DNA from: Trochalopteron elliotii
Taxonomy: Eukaryota > Chordata > Aves > Passeriformes > Leiothrichidae
Length of the DNA: 64,000 nucleotides
Direction of reading: 5' to 3'
Assembly (NCBI GenBank): GCA_024734555.1
Contig: JANPWX010000449.1
Span: forward strand, 1,492,913-1,556,912
The notes under the pieces were generated by a model. It was not told the DNA's origin. It did not search any database and was given only the letters and a program-made list of their open reading frames with translations. The translations under genes and the position numbers were made by a program. Of this stretch, positions 36,201 through 50,800 are shown piece by piece (position 1 is the stretch's first letter; the number at the start of each line of letters is the position of its first letter).

Positions 36201-39200
36201 TCTCTTTTATATAGCACAATGTGTCAGACAATAGTGACTCAAACTAGAAAAAAAAAGCAACTAAGAAGTTCTTAAATGTTTAAGGTACAAATGGAAACAG
36301 TCAATTCAAAAGATAATGGGTGAAACAAATAGTTCTAAATGATTGTCTGCATAATGACAATTCTGTCTGCACAAATGAAAGAAAGTGTTTAAGCTTTGCT
36401 GTTATGAGAATGGATTGGAGGTTTTTATAGCATGACGTTTTGTCTGTTCCTTTGCAGTATATGATACCAAATAAATGAAACTGTGTAATGAACCAAATCT
36501 TCCACAGATTTTAGTGAGTGACTCTAATATGGTGGCAGATGGTGTAAATCAGTGCAAAATTTGGCAGTAGGTATTAACTGGAATCTGTGATATTTCCAGG
36601 GACTTCTATGCATGCAACCCATGAGCTTCATCTGAAGTCACAAAATTTTTCTTGCATTTGGATGAAAGCATGAACTTAATTTAGCCTCTCAGACTGTTCC
36701 TGGCATTTAATTTGTCATTAGTCTTCATTCTGATTTAGGAGAAAGTGTGCACTGACAAGTCAGAAGACAAAAACTAGTGACTTCCAGCCACTAAAATGTT
36801 TGGTAATTTAGAGAAAAATCTCCTAGGACAAAAAGCTGACTGCTGCTGCATAATAAGACATTTTTCTATATCTTCACTTTTAGATTAACTTAAGAGAGGA
36901 GTTTGTCAGAAGGGACTTAGTCAGTGTGGAGAAGCTCCCTCTGATTGTTTGGCACATGGAGGAGTGAAGTCCAGGAAACAGAGCTCTGACTAAGTACAGC
37001 TAAATACTGCTTAGTACTGCTGAGAGAAAGGCTGAGGACAGCATATGATACAGCTTTTATTTTTTCTTTCTTCATTTTGTTAATCTGTCTTTAGGAACAA
37101 TTTATGACTTTTGCCTATCATCTTGTGATTTTATGTACTGGTTATGATTTACCAAAGAAACATTTTCAGTAAATATTGCACTCTTTATCCTTGTTACTTC
37201 ATCTTAATTTTGTATTAAAAGTTAGTACTATCACAGACAGTGCAGAACTATTTTTTCCCAGGAGAGCTCAAGTCCCTGGCAGTTTTACTTAGACACTCTC
37301 TTTCCCAGGTGTAATGCGATCCTTCCTCTTCCTGGCATGGATTGTAACCATTATCCCATGTCTTCTGTATTTGTGGTCTTTTGTCTGGGGAACTTTGCAG
37401 CTATCAGATACCAAGATAAGTCCTATGTTTCAAGTGCAGGTTCTGAAATTAATTTAGCTCAAGAAAGAATAGGGACACTACTGAAATATTTGTCCTATCT
37501 TCTGTTCTATATTTGGCATTAAGGTAAGATATATGCCCTTGAATGTCTGTTGTACTAAACTGAGGATCTTCTGCTGTTAATATAAATGATCAGGCATGTG
37601 ATGAAAAGAGTTTATTGATAGAGTGTGCATAAACAGTGAATTATTTCTTATTTCTCTCTTTCTCTTAATATCATGTACATAAAGAGCAGATATCAGGATA
37701 TTAAATACTTTACATAGATGAAGCTTTTAGCCATTAAGAAGAGGTAGGATCCTCCAGACAACAGTGCACAGAGATAAAGAAAAGATCTCAAGGCGTCATC
37801 TAGAGTATAATCTCTATCATCTTGTATCCTTTTCACTAAGTCTAATTGATAATTTCTAGCTACCTGCAACATTTTATGTTTGGCTGTGTCAATTATTGTT
37901 TCATATTTTTCTAATTCATGTTTTCAAATTATGAAGGTGTCCTTCAAGGTACTTACTATTCATGTCCTGACACTCAAAAGTCATCATCCTCTGTGAATTT
38001 AATAAACTCTGTGCTCCATTGTGGTTGTAGAAGAGTTGATGGATGGGTACAACCACACTCAGAACACAGACTTGCAGGACCTGAGGTCCTTCTTATTCTT
38101 TCCATGGTAATACAGAATGACTGATAATCTCACTGTGTGAAGGGTCTTCTGGATAGTTTTATATCTAGGCCACAGCATTTTGTCCATTTCTTGGGAGGGT
38201 TCAAGCACCATCCTGTAAACTTGTTTGTCCTTTGCTATTGACAATAGAGAGAGACGGGAAGGTTCCTAAGACCCCAGTAAAGGCTTTTAAATTTAGTAGG
38301 GAAAATGCCACCCTTTGTAAACACAGTATAATCATGATGCATATGAGTGTTTAAAAATGATTAGTGACAACTGAGAGATGAAGGAAGTTTGAGGGAAAAA
38401 GCAATGAGGAGGTTTGACAGCAAACAGTGTTTTGTTGCTTGCTGTATCTGGACCACGCTTTAGCCACAGCAATACAAAACAAACAACCGATTTATTTATA
38501 GAATGAATAGGTCTGACCCCATACTCTGGACTAAGAGAAGCAAGAAATGTTTCTGGTATTGTGTATTATTATTGAAAAAAATTCTTTTAATAAGTGTGGA
38601 AAAAAAAAAAAAGAGAAAAAGCTGCTACCCTGAAAATTAAATGTGATGAAGGATTACCAGTGACAGACTCTGGACAAATGAATTTAATGCCTACAACTTA
38701 AGTGTTTGGTCTGAAAAGTAGGAAATGGAGATGATCTAATGGCTTTCTGGAGAATCTGGATAACTTGAGTTATCAGCCATGAAAGTCTTGACTTTATATT
38801 GCCTCTTTTGATGAGATAAACTATTGTTTGGCTGCATATTAACACCACCAAGTAATTTCCCTCTATTCTAATGCTGGTTGTACATAAGCTGTGCCTCAAC
38901 TACATCTTGTCCTGCCCTTCTTACTCTTGTTTTCCCTAAACAGAGAACTGAGGATTTCCCTTTTTCCACAAAGTCTCAGGTCAGTGAGGAGCTAAGGTCA
39001 CTGACTGCCTTGATCCCTCCTAGATGCCTCAGGGGAGGAGATGTGCTGGAAGCACACTATGGACAAAAGTATTGCAGAATGTCAGTGGTCCTGCTGGTAT
39101 GGCTGTGATTGTTACTGGATGTCAAAGAACTTTAAAAGTTTCAGGGGCTGCTCTAAATTATGCTGAGAGTTGAACAGTTTCTAACTCTAAGAACTGGAGG

Positions 39201-42200
39201 GATGGACTACAGCCCCAAGTTGTTTTTACAGCATTAGATGTTTCTGTCATATTACACCATTGCTTTCAGAAAGGATGGATTGCCTTTAGTGTACTGGTCT
39301 AATTTTTGCAGACCTTTTTCTGTTCCTGTATCTTGTATTTGGTTTATATAAAGGAGTGAGAAACAGAGAAAAAAGGTTTAATTTAAAATTTTTGGTGTTC
39401 CTGATGCAAATTCAGAATGAGCAAAAAAGGTTGAGGTTTCAAAGTCACCACCACATGGAGTAGAAGGTTCTTCTCATTCTTCTTATGTTTTCTTTTAAGA
39501 GGTAGAAAGAGACAGACAGAGCCATAATATATGTATACATTGCACCTGCTGTGGGTCTGACTGCCTTTATTTATGAAGGTCATCCCTCATGTTCAGTTCT
39601 CTTGGAAATATCATCAGAGATATTTCTTCTTGACAAATATGCTTTCAGGGATGAATCAAATATTATTGAGCTGTCACTGCCTACAGGTAGTTTGGAAGAC
39701 CTCTCCTTCCAGAGTAGTTCTTTTGCTTTTGGGTATTTTAATGGATTCTTGTATTAGAATCCAACTCAGGTCTGTAGTTACAAAAACTACAAATTGAAAA
39801 TGCAGTTCTCTTAGCAAGCTGGACAATTTTGCCAACTTCCTTCTGTTGGGAAGTTTACAGTGCCTGTTTAAATATTAAGCTGTTAAGAGAAAACTGACTT
39901 CCTTAAGAGTGTCAGAAGCATTCTCATGTAGAAAAAATGGAGAATGTGAAAGCTGAGAGAGCAAGATGGAAACTTTCCATAATGCTTTTGTATCAGACAT
40001 TTAGTACCGAAGCTATGTGTAGAACAGCTGGGCATTGACCCTCTGAGGTTTGGAGATTTGGCCTTGGCCTGGTGGGGGAGTGTTCTGGACAGAGTCTTTG
40101 ATGGAAGGCATGAAATGGGTCACTCATTGTAATTTTGCTGTGGATTCTTATCATTGTCTTTTCCTTTGTTCAGCTCTGGGCACCTCTGTCCCCCTGTGAC
40201 AGCTGAATCGTGTGTATGTTTGACAGACATAAGGGGGCTGAAGAATTTTAACTGAGTTGGTCCTTTGAAGTGCTGAATGTCAGCAAAACTGCTGTCAGAA
40301 AGTGCTAGATCTTCTTATTAATAAGCAGATAGTCAGTTGTTATGCTTCCTGTCCCAGATTACCTCTCATGACTCTCTGGCTTCAAGTATCCCATGAAAAC
40401 GCTATTTTTAGTATGCTGTACATTTATTCAGTCTTTCTGGATGCCTCCCAAAAATTCAACTAATAAATGGCTCATTCTTCCCTCTCCAAAAAGTTTTTAA
40501 AATCTGTGTTCCTCCTGCAAGCTTAAAACTCCAGGGGCTGAGACTTCCTGCAGAGGCCTGCATGTGAGCTTTCTCACAGTGCCAGCCTTAGCCCTGCTGC
40601 GGGAGTTAAATGCCAGTGTTGGGTTTATTAGCACAGACACTACTGAGTCCCCTCATTCCCTGCCAATTCAGGACACAATCTGAACCTTAGGGTTTCTGCT
40701 TCTCCATGTTCCTGTGATTTTGAAGACCACAGACATCTCAGACTTTCACAGTTCTGTAGAAAGCCCCAAAACAGGTACCATTAGTTAGAAATGCCTTTCT
40801 TTTGGCCATGGAATTTTCATATGTTCATTTGTTGGGACATCACCTTTCACTTGTTTCTAAGTCTCTTTTTGCAGCAATTTTGCTTTCATGGAGAAAAGAC
40901 CTTTTGCTTAGGGCTTTCAGTCCATAACAGAGTTGAAAACAAGACATTGGAAACAGTAATGTTTATTTTTTCTGAACTTGCATGCCAAATTTCTGTATGA
41001 TAATTGATTGGAACATACTGTGGAACAATATCCATCACAAGTACCTTCTAGAGGAAGCTGATCACCTTCATGAACACCTATAAAATTTCAATTTTTTCTC
41101 AATATAAGAAATTTAGCCAGAACCTCTCAAAAAAAAAAAAAAAAGAAAAGTAATTTGAAGGTGACAAATAATAGGTTTTAAAGATACTTACTTACAAGAA
41201 TATACATATACAAACATTATTTGTTTGTGTATAAGTCTATAAGTCTATATTTATGGAAGTTTTATTATTTATATATATATGCTTTAAAAATTAGATAAAA
41301 AGCATATCTTTCTATACAAAATAATAAATGAGCCCCTACCTCTAAATGGCCCTGATGACCAGATGAAAAACTATCCGACTTCTCCTGACATCCCACCTTT
41401 CTTCCTATGCTTTCAGGAGGCCCGTTAATCTGTTCCCACCGAGCTTCCACAGGTTTAACTATGTGTGTTCTTTACCTGTGGCTCATGTAATAACTCCAGC
41501 ACCTCTATTGCACCTTTGTGACTGCACTCGCTGTACCCTGTACAGCATACTAGAGTAGGGACCTTTTTTAGAAAAGCACGTGATCTGTACTTAAAACAAA
41601 TGAAATTGTTTATGCCTATTTTTACTGCATGGAATAGGTATAAGGAAACTGTTGTTTGTCTGCTTCATTAGCCCCTGCTTGCCTACTATGCAACTATTAA
41701 AATAAAATCTGTACTCACCCCATGCAGTTACAGCAGTGGTATGAACTGTGAACAGACAACAGAACAGATGTTGGAAGGTCATTGCAGAATCAGAAATGAT
41801 ATACTTTTAGATTTCACATCTATCTTCCTGATTCCCAGGAATTTGATTCCCCCTTGATTATTAAACAAGAAAAGAGCATTTGTTTTGGGCAAGCCTTTTG
41901 TTTAGTGCTCATGCAGTGTATAACACAACAGGATGCTGGGCCTTCAAAAAGCAATGATTGATGATAGCTCCATCTCCATGCCTGTAATGAGTTTAAGCAG
42001 TAATTGCTGCAACAATGCCAAAAGATTTACAAAGGTCAAAATCAAGAGGGAAAGAAGACCCCTGTCCCTGTCCCTGCCACCAGGAGAGTAATTGTTATCA
42101 GTAGCTTCAATAATGGCAAAAGTGCTGAGTCTGCTTCGTGGTTCTGCCTTAAAAACTTGATTATGTTTCCCTGGTTTGAAACCCTCACTGGCAGGCTTTG

Positions 42201-42264
42201 CATGCTGATGACAGTCATTTTTCTTCCCACTTGATGTTGACCATTGCAGTTGTCCTTGAAACAT
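33276..42264. other. 9-kb AT-rich, repeat-poor non-coding interval
   Basis: No gene and no dispersed repeat that I could recognise. Simple tracts: A runs near 33648 and 38600, a 16-base A run at 41129-41144, and a short TA stretch near 41268-41280. Open frames are at most 111 codons (41944-42279, minus), overlap on both strands and show no domains. Confidence 0.5.
41129..41144 (+). repeat. Poly(A) run, 16 bases
   Basis: Uninterrupted A run followed by GAAAAG. No retroposed sequence recognised before it. Confidence 0.85.
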
Positions 42265-42293
42265 CCCCCCCCTCACCACCCCCTCCCACCCCC
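42265..42293 (-). other. Potential G-quadruplex motif
   Basis: The minus strand carries four G runs of 5, 3, 5 and 8 bases separated by loops of 1, 1 and 6 bases. This meets the usual rule for a four-layer or three-layer quadruplex. It is isolated in AT-rich DNA with no gene or LTR next to it. Whether it folds is not shown by sequence. Confidence 0.6.
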
Positions 42294-43857
42294 AATCTCA
42301 TTATATTTTCAGCAGTGTTCCTACTGAACAACAAAAGAGGCTCAGTGGTGGATGCCTCCTCTGATATTCCAGCAGTGGTGGATAGCAGAGAGTGGTGCAG
42401 TGGGAGAGCAATTGTTCTTGGTTAGACCATACTCTGGCATCCTGAAGAGGCAGAAGCACTGCATTGTTTTGGAGAGAAGGACGCTTCAAGATGTTTTGTA
42501 GGCATAGAATGGTTTCCAGCAATGCTGGTTGTGCTACGATACTTCTTAGTTCAGTCCTGAACTTTGCCACAGGTGTTTTGACCAGCATTAGCTGGTCAGC
42601 CATGAAACAGCTGTGTATAGGGAATAGGTTAGAGGCTGAGAGAGATAAGGAAAATGCTGATACTTTTGCCCTTCTTCATGTTTGTGGCTTGCCATGCAGC
42701 CCTGATGTCACTGTGAACTTTGTCATCTCTCTTTTTGACAACACAAATGTTTGGTAGAGGTGGAAAAATGTCCTCCCTCCTTCTCATTGACTTTTGCGTA
42801 TGTAGGAAAGAATAGGAAAGAATATCTTAGAGTGCATCTGGAATGGGCTTGAAACTTTTCCCTGTTTCCATTGGTGTCAAGGCAATACAACTTAAATGTT
42901 TCCAGAAAGCCACTGCTGTCTTCTGAGGGTGAGGCTGGATAATCAAGCCAATCTGATTAAATATGCATTAATTTATCAATTTTGTTGGTTAAAATACAAA
43001 CCTCTTAGTTACAAAGTTTAAATTAGATAAAAAGGAATTCAAGTATGAGCAATATATTCTGCCAAATCTGCTTCAGTCTAACTTAGGGCCTTGACCCCTG
43101 AAAAATTTGTAATATTTTTTTTGTTTGTGCAACATTTCAAGAGGCTGAAGAAGCGTAAAGGGATTCCCCCATGACAGCTTCAGGCCTAGAAGACCCACAG
43201 GTTGGCTTGGATTGTGGGGGACACCTGTGGGCAGTGTAAAATCAAGCAGAGAACAGCTGTAGAGAAGATAGACAGCTGGAGGGAAGCTTGCATTCATGAG
43301 AAACACATTTCAAAAAGCTCTTGACCCTGCTAATTAAATAAATCTGAAGTTATTCCCTGACTCACTGGAGTTTAATCTCTTTTTCATCCTTCTTTCTAAA
43401 AGTCGACAATTACAAACGGGTGGCTGCTCACTGAAACATGATGATGCTTCCACCCCCAAGGTAAAGTGAGGTTTGTCTGGATGCACATCCAAGCACTGGC
43501 TTTATTATACAAGTTGTCCTAGTGTAGCTAAGGCAATTGGGTTACACAGTGCATATCCTTGGACAATCAAACCACTTTAAAACTATGTTTGCATCTACTC
43601 GAAAAGGTTAGTTTCAGCTCACTGGGTAAAAGCGTAGCTTTAACTACTGTGATTAACTCTCTATTAGATGTTCACATTCTTGTAACTAGGTCAAAATTAC
43701 TTTTATTTAGTTACTCTGCTGCAGTGTTTCAGGCTAAGAAAGTCTCCCTAATCCTTAGGATCCATCACCACCAAGATCTCAAGGCTCTGAATCAGACCAG
43801 ACAATGCTTTACTCAGTGCTTAGACCTGAACACAAACAGGATATTTTTCCTTGTAAT
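42294..43857. other. Non-coding interval
   Basis: About 1.6 kb without a recognised gene. Frames of 97-106 codons (42464-42757, 43559-43879) have no domain features, and the last one runs into CR1 sequence. Confidence 0.5.
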
Positions 43858-44880
43858 AACAGAGCATTTTCTTCTCTAGGCTGAACAATTCAAGCTCTCT
43901 CAGCCTGTTTTCACAGGAGACATTCTCCAGCCCTCTGAACATTTTTGGTGCTCTCCTCTGGATAGACTCCAACAGGCTCAGGTAATTCCTTAGCTTTGGG
44001 CCCCAGAGCTGCACACAGCACTCCAAGTGGGGTCTCATGAGAGCAGAGCAGAGGTGGAGAATCATCTCCTTTGACCTGCTAGACACAGTCCTTTAGGTAC
44101 AGCCCTGGAAGTAGTTGGCTTTCTGAGCTGTAAATGTACATTGCTGGGTCGTGTTGGGCTTCTTGTCAACCAACACACCTAAGTCCTTCTCCTCAGGTTT
44201 GCTGACAATTCATTCTCTACTCATTCTCTCTATTTGTGTTTGGGATTGCCCAAACTGACTGGTGGACCTTGCACTTGGCCTTGTTGAACCTCATGATGTT
44301 CATAATGACCCACATCTCCAGCCTGTCAAGATCCCTCTGGCTGAAATCCCTTCCCTCCAGTGTGTTAACCAAACCACACAGCTTGGTGTCATGAGCAACT
44401 TGCTGAGGGTGCACTTAATTGCATTGTTAATGTCACCAACAAAGATGTTAAACAGTGCCAGTCCCCATATCAAAACTCCACCCATCACTGGTCCCCACTT
44501 GGACGCTGAGCCCTTGACCACAACTATTGGAGTGTGTCCATCTGGTCATGTCAGGTCAAAAAGTGATTTCCTCCACACCTCTGAGAGGAGAATTGCCCGC
44601 TACTGTCACCCATTGCTTTTCTTGGTTATGTTGGTGGTTAAATAGGGCACTGATGGGGCTGCCTTGCTCAGCTCCAGCATCTCCTTTGATGTGATGAATC
44701 TTTCCTCTTCTGTCTGCAGAGCATTGATGTGATTCTGCAAAGGTGCCTCTGGCATCAGGGGAAATCTCTTCCTCCTTCTGTTCCTTGCCATTGCATGTTT
44801 CCAGTCTTCTGCATCATTGTCCCTTCTGCATTATTGCCACCCCCTCCCCTTGCTGTTTGTGCAGACCCCAGCTGAAGCTG
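43858..44880 (-). mobile_element. CR1 LINE, internally deleted and lacking its 3' UTR
   Basis: The minus strand holds reverse-transcriptase C-terminal pieces: [14 protein letters not shown] and RELELFSLEK (43860-44086), DRLEMWVIMNIMRFNKAKCK (44260-44340) and the VVVKGSASKWGPV segment (44460-44530). The catalytic box reads AHDTKL near 44385-44405: the first Asp is His, and one base appears to be missing just before it. Upstream, at about 44606-44791, lies RFPLMPEAPLQNHINALQTE and following residues, which resemble the N-terminal part of CR1 ORF1. That would place ORF1 almost next to the middle of the reverse transcriptase, so the endonuclease and early RT seem deleted at about 44540-44600. The 3' UTR and terminal repeats expected left of 43858 are absent, which is unusual for CR1. 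The element is dead. Confidence 0.75.
44606..44791 (-). pseudogene. Probable CR1 ORF1 N-terminal remnant
   Basis: A 61-codon frame with a basic start (RNRRRKRF), then PLQNHINALQTEEER and an acidic/Ser-rich section. This pattern is familiar from the first open frame of avian CR1 elements, whose full form includes an esterase-like domain. The domain itself is missing here. The assignment rests on remembered similarity and on its correct position and strand relative to the reverse-transcriptase remnant. It could otherwise be a chance frame. Confidence 0.4.
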
Positions 44881-47800
44881 CACTCTAAGAGAAGTGCCCA
44901 CTGTTCTGCCTTGAGGATCAGAGGCAGTGAGTGATCTTGACCAGAGCTGATGGTCACAGAATGGTTCCTGGTTCCTGGACTATGTGGATTTTGAACCTCA
45001 ACACTTAGTCAGTGGAATGTCCCTCTTCAGAAGAGGTGCTGTTCCAGCAGTCATGAACTGCCATACCAGCCCTGGAGTGATAGATAGAGTCTATCAAATC
45101 TAATGCTTGTCAAACCCTGTCTATTGTCAGATTGTTAATGTTTTTCAAACTGCAGGATCACGGAGGTCATTGTTCTACTGAAAATAATCTTCTCCACTGC
45201 TTTTATGCATTTTCCTATCAGTGGGACTGAATTCTTTGCTATTTGCTATTTCCTTTTATATACTTCTCCCCAAAAATCCTTATATAGTATGGTATAATTA
45301 TGAGACATGTCCCCAAAGTGACTTGGAAACTGGCACTACTATGATGTCAACACTCATCTATCTCTGCACCATATCCTGTGTTTGCTGTTGCTCCCCTTTT
45401 ACCTTTTCCTCTCTACTGGAACAAAACAGATCCATTGGACTTAAGGGGTCAGTCAGTATGGAGCCCTTCACTAGAGGAAGGAAAATGGATGAGAAAGGGA
45501 GTGCCGAGACAAAGTTGCACCAACACTGTACTGTATAGAAGATTATGCCATGGGAATATCCATTACTTAGCAGAAGTGGTAGTGTAATGAAGAGTGTAAT
45601 AATCCCATACCCCTAGAAATGCTTCTAGGCTTTTGTCAAACACACAGTGATATTATAATAGCTTTCTGTTGTAATTATCATGATACATGTTGTCTTTTTT
45701 TCAGATTAATCTATTCCTTTCTTCACAGAAAAATGATTAATGTACTAAACATAAGCCTGAATTATTTATTTTTTTGAATTTTTTTTCACAGTGAAATATA
45801 TTTAAGTAAATAATAATGTTGGTTTTTTTTACCCCACATAGTTCTTGAATTAAACCTCAAGCCTTTTAAGTTGAATTACTGTTGCCTTTTAGATCACCAT
45901 TTACAAAGGGGGAATTTATCTCATCTACCTTCAGCTATATAAAAATTCCATATTTATTCTAAGATGATACTAAGATGATCTGTCTAAATTATCAATAGAC
46001 AGAGTTAGGTACCTCCAGAACATACTTAATATGATGAATTCACTTTACAGTAAGCATTTAGGATAAATTAGGTGCATAGCTTTAGAAATGGATCTTTATG
46101 ACACACCACTTGTAAGCACATAGATGAGTGTTTTTATTAGGAATATGTAATATCAGATGGAACTCTACTCATATTTCCAAAAAACCTCCTTAAACCACCA
46201 TTGTTCAATTCACTCAGATTGTGATTTCAGAACATATGCAGTCTCAGAATTGCTAGACTAGGTTCTGGACATTGTAAACCAAACATAAGTCAACATCCAA
46301 GGCATTTCTTTTGTTCATAATTCCACTTCAGCTTGGAACTAACTTCACATTTATCCAGATAAACTCATGATTCACCACCTCCAAGTGGCTCTACAGTATA
46401 GTCAGAATAGAGAATCACTTCAAATCTTTTGACAGAGAAGGCATCAGCTTTGTGCAGTCTTTTATCAAAAGTAATATGCACTTTAATGGTAATACTTAAT
46501 AACTACTGAGCTCTGCCCCAGATCTCCATGCAATGTTTTATAACAGGGTGTTTGTGATTGCCATTTCTGTATTGATTTCATAATTTATTTCTTCCTTTTA
46601 CTTAGCTCTTGAATGGCTTGATTATTAAATTTCATTTCTGTTTTCTGAGCTTTCTTTTCATGCCCTAAAACATGCATTTTGTCCCTGAAACACATCTTAC
46701 CTTCTGTACATATCTCTCCCTTTTCAAACTAAAGAAATGAATGGGAGATGCTTTCACACATCTCTGAATGTCATTTTGCATATATCTACAAGTGGTTGAA
46801 GATATTAATTTCAGATTTTTGTAAGCTAGGAGGTGTGCCAGGACAAATTAGTACAAAATTTTCTTCTTATACACTTTACCCTTGCCTTTAGTCCTGTTTT
46901 CACTTGAAGACATGGTATGGCAGTAAATAGACCTTTAAACTAGCTCTGTATGTGTGTTATTTTTATCCCATTATTTAGTTTCTATCTCATGTTTCCATTT
47001 ATTTCATGGGTCTGAGTGAGTCCTATGGACCAATTAAATTTTTTTTTAACTATTTCTCTCTTTTCTTTCTACTGTTGTGAAGTATAAGGAGAGACCAGCT
47101 CTCTGAACCAAAACTGTTTCAAACAAAACTCCTACTCTTAGGCTTCATATGTTTGTTTTGTCTCTAAAATTTTTAAGTATTATGTGGTGGTATTTGTATT
47201 ATTATAATTATGATTAGTTTGCAAAGCAACATCCTTTCAGAAAATAGTGCTTGCACACTTTTATATCAGATACTAAGGTAGAATTTTCTCATCCAGAAGG
47301 GTAATCTAATTTCTCTGTGGTGTACATGTAAGCTAATGTACAAGACTGGAAAAGTGGAAAAAAAAGTTACCTATTTCTGCTTTTTCAAATTGTTTCTTCA
47401 AATGCTGATTTGCTTAAACAGCTTATAATGTCCTTAACAGTGAATTACAATTGAAAAGCTATAATATCACTAATATAAAAAATGTATGAAAACTTAATTT
47501 TTGGATTCATGGTCAGTTTTTTGACAGCTATATTCATCAAGTAAAGGTTAAGAGGTTGGTAACAGCTTTAAGAAATAATGGGAAAAGAGAAATAAGATAT
47601 TTTTCTTATCAGAGTTTAGTTAGAGGAAGAGGGGTCTAGGCCAGGATTTGAAATTGGAGGTGCAGAATGTCTGAGTGATAAGAGCTGTAGATCACATGCA
47701 TTTACGTGTCATCAGTCTTGTCATCCATGAGGCTTGTACCATGACTGACAAGGGAGGAAATATTAATTTGTAAGGATCAAGAATCTGGAGTTAATGGAAT

Positions 47801-50800
47801 TTGATCATGCCACTCATCAGAGGTACAGAATTGAAATATTTAAATGATGTAAGAGTGAAGTGCAATCATACTTGAAATAGATATGAAGAAACCTAAGAAC
47901 TTTGTCTTTTCCTCTTCCCCTGGACTGTAAATATTTATTATTATTGTGTATGTCCTTGGCCCATTCATCAGACAATCTCATCTAGATCGTGAGAAAGTGT
48001 TGTTTTTAAGCTGTTCACACATTTTATACGCATTATATGTTTGGCCTGTTTTGCTGAAACATCATAAGTTCTCTTTCTTTCTGATTTCCCTGGATACATG
48101 AAAGAAAACCTCTTTTAGCTGCTACTGCTCTTAGCACATATTTGAAAGTGGGTTTGGGACAGAAGCTGAGACACTCTAGAGGTTTATTTGAAACAGGGGT
48201 TTACAAGATCTATTTCTTCCCTGCAATTTTATTCCTGTAATGGGAGCAGCCATCCACAGGAACTGGGTGTGATGCCTAGCAGGGAACTTGCTGGAGGCTC
48301 TAGTCAATTTTTTTGCCATGAGTCTTCAAAGGAGATGGACCATGATGTTACCTAGCCTGTGATGTTTTTCCACTTTCCTCTGTTTCTTCTATCACATTCT
48401 AGTCAATACTATGGGCTATAGTTGTGAAACCTTTGATTGCTCTCCGCATATCCACATATTGTTGCTTCTTTATCCATATTATCCATTTAATGAAGTGTTT
48501 TCTGAATACAGGAACCAGCATAAAAATGAGCAGCTGTTGGAAAAAAGAGATTGGAAGAGGAACTCTGTGCTCATCCTGTAATGTGCATGTTAGCCTCATA
48601 TTTGTAGATTTTCTTAAAAGCAATAGCCAGTTTGGTTTTGCATGCATTATCATGCAGAAGTTATAAACATGTTCAGATCTTGCACAGCACTATGGCCTTG
48701 CTTGGACCTTTGTGGTGTTTCCCCAGACCTTTACCTTTGTATTCTGGCTAAACATGCCCAAAATCTTGTACACCGTGTGTGCCCTGCAATATCCCACCTC
48801 CAAAACTGTCATTGAAAAGTGGTTTTGAACATTTCAAACCCCTGTTTTGAGGAGATCCTCTCTGCAGTGGACCAGAAAAATGGGTGTGCATGGTTTTGTG
48901 CTACATGCTGTAATCTATCATGCCATGCTGTACAGAAATCTCTATCGAGACTTCTGAATGCAGAAGGTTAAGAGAAAATTCACATTGCTTTACCTCCCCT
49001 CATATTTGTGGTTCCTCATCTTGCCACTCCTCATTTTACAAATGAATTTTTAAAACAAATATTTACCATTTATAATGCCACCATGCCATTAGCAAAATAA
49101 CTCTGCTAATTAAAAAAGAAACCAGGAAAGGAATAACAAATCTTTCCTTTACCCTTGACATCTGTGAGTCGACATTTTGCTTTTCTGTGTTTCTGTTTCT
49201 TTATTTGAAAAGTAAAGCTACCACACAGTATATGGTGATTACAAAAATAATAAACATGAAAAAGAAACCTTTCCCACATCAGGTCCACGGCAGTCAGGAA
49301 TAGTAAATGGGATGAGGTAAGTAATAAAAAAGTACTTTTTTTATTTCTGGATACAATTCCAATATTGAATAAAATTCCAAATACAATACAATTCAATTCC
49401 AATTCTGAATACAATTAGGCATTCAAAGACTTCAGTAATGAAGACACTAGAAACACCAAAGAGTGGCAGTGTCACTGCTTCTGTTGCAGTGTGTGTAGGG
49501 TAGGACACAGACATAAACAAATGTTTTAAACACAAAGTTTGAATGTAGTAGCAGTTCACACAATTAAGCCGGTGACTCAGTGAATTGCATCTTTTAGAAT
49601 TTCCTCAGCTTTGACACATCATGGGGTGACTTTATGTCCCACTGTTTCCACATCCTTGCTGATATCTAGAATTAGCCAAGCATCTGTTACTCCAATGAAA
49701 TCAGATATCTGTTCTAATATGGTTGTTTACAATACTGCAGTACATCTTATTATTCTTTGTACTGGAAAAAGGGAACACATTCAATTCTGTTCAGATTTTC
49801 TTTGTTACAAAGGAAAATTGTTTGTTCCATTATACTCTTTTTCTTACTGTTCAATTAGATTTACCTACCAGTAACTTCTATCAAAGTGTCTCCTTATCTG
49901 ATTTAGTATCTTTTAGATGAAAAGTTATTAAATTAAGAAAGGAGTTAATCTGAAATATATATCCATGCTCTGACTGCACGCTATTGGGGTACTAATAATG
50001 AGATTTATTTTTCACAAAACATTACATTTTTCTGACCATGCAACCCTAATTAATCCTTGAAATCTCCTCTTTTTAATTGTATTTTTTGACAGAATGACTT
50101 ATTTTCTTGGTCCAGCACGACTTACTGCTTCTAGTATCCAGTTCACGCTTAAAACAAAGGATCAAAATATTGTTGTGAGACTTATGGGTATAAATTTGGA
50201 GCAGTGGAATAGTTCCAAATTTTCTCTCTGTAATGGGAGGGAGGGTACTTTCTGGACATGCTTAGGGCTCTGCTATCTTTGTAAGAGTGAAGGGAAGGAA
50301 TGCTGCACTTCTAATGCATCTATGTGATTCCTGGTACAGGTGGACATTCATATCTTCTGAAAAGTGTTTTGCATTTTTCATTAGTAATGTATGGAATGAC
50401 TCACATCTTCAAGGGAACCAAAACAGTGCATTTTCTTGGACATCAAGGGAGATACCCCTTCGTTAAATTTCTATATGGCCCAACAACTTTAAGTAGTATT
50501 AAAAAAATTCTGAGATATATGAGCCCAAATAAATACTCCTAGGTCATCTGTTTTGATTCTGGGATTTCTTGACAAAAGGTAGCATAAATTATTTTTATAG
50601 GTTACATGTGATATATACTCATTGTTTCCCTATAGCTGAGGTTAGAATTAGATGTTTAAAATCCATACCAACAGCCAATTAATGAAGTTAGGCCATTCTA
50701 CTTGCTTCTTATCTTATTGCAGCTTGCAGCCCTGCCACTGAAAATCTGTCAGAGTCCAAAATGTAAATCTACAACTAGAACCATTTCTGATATAATTGGG

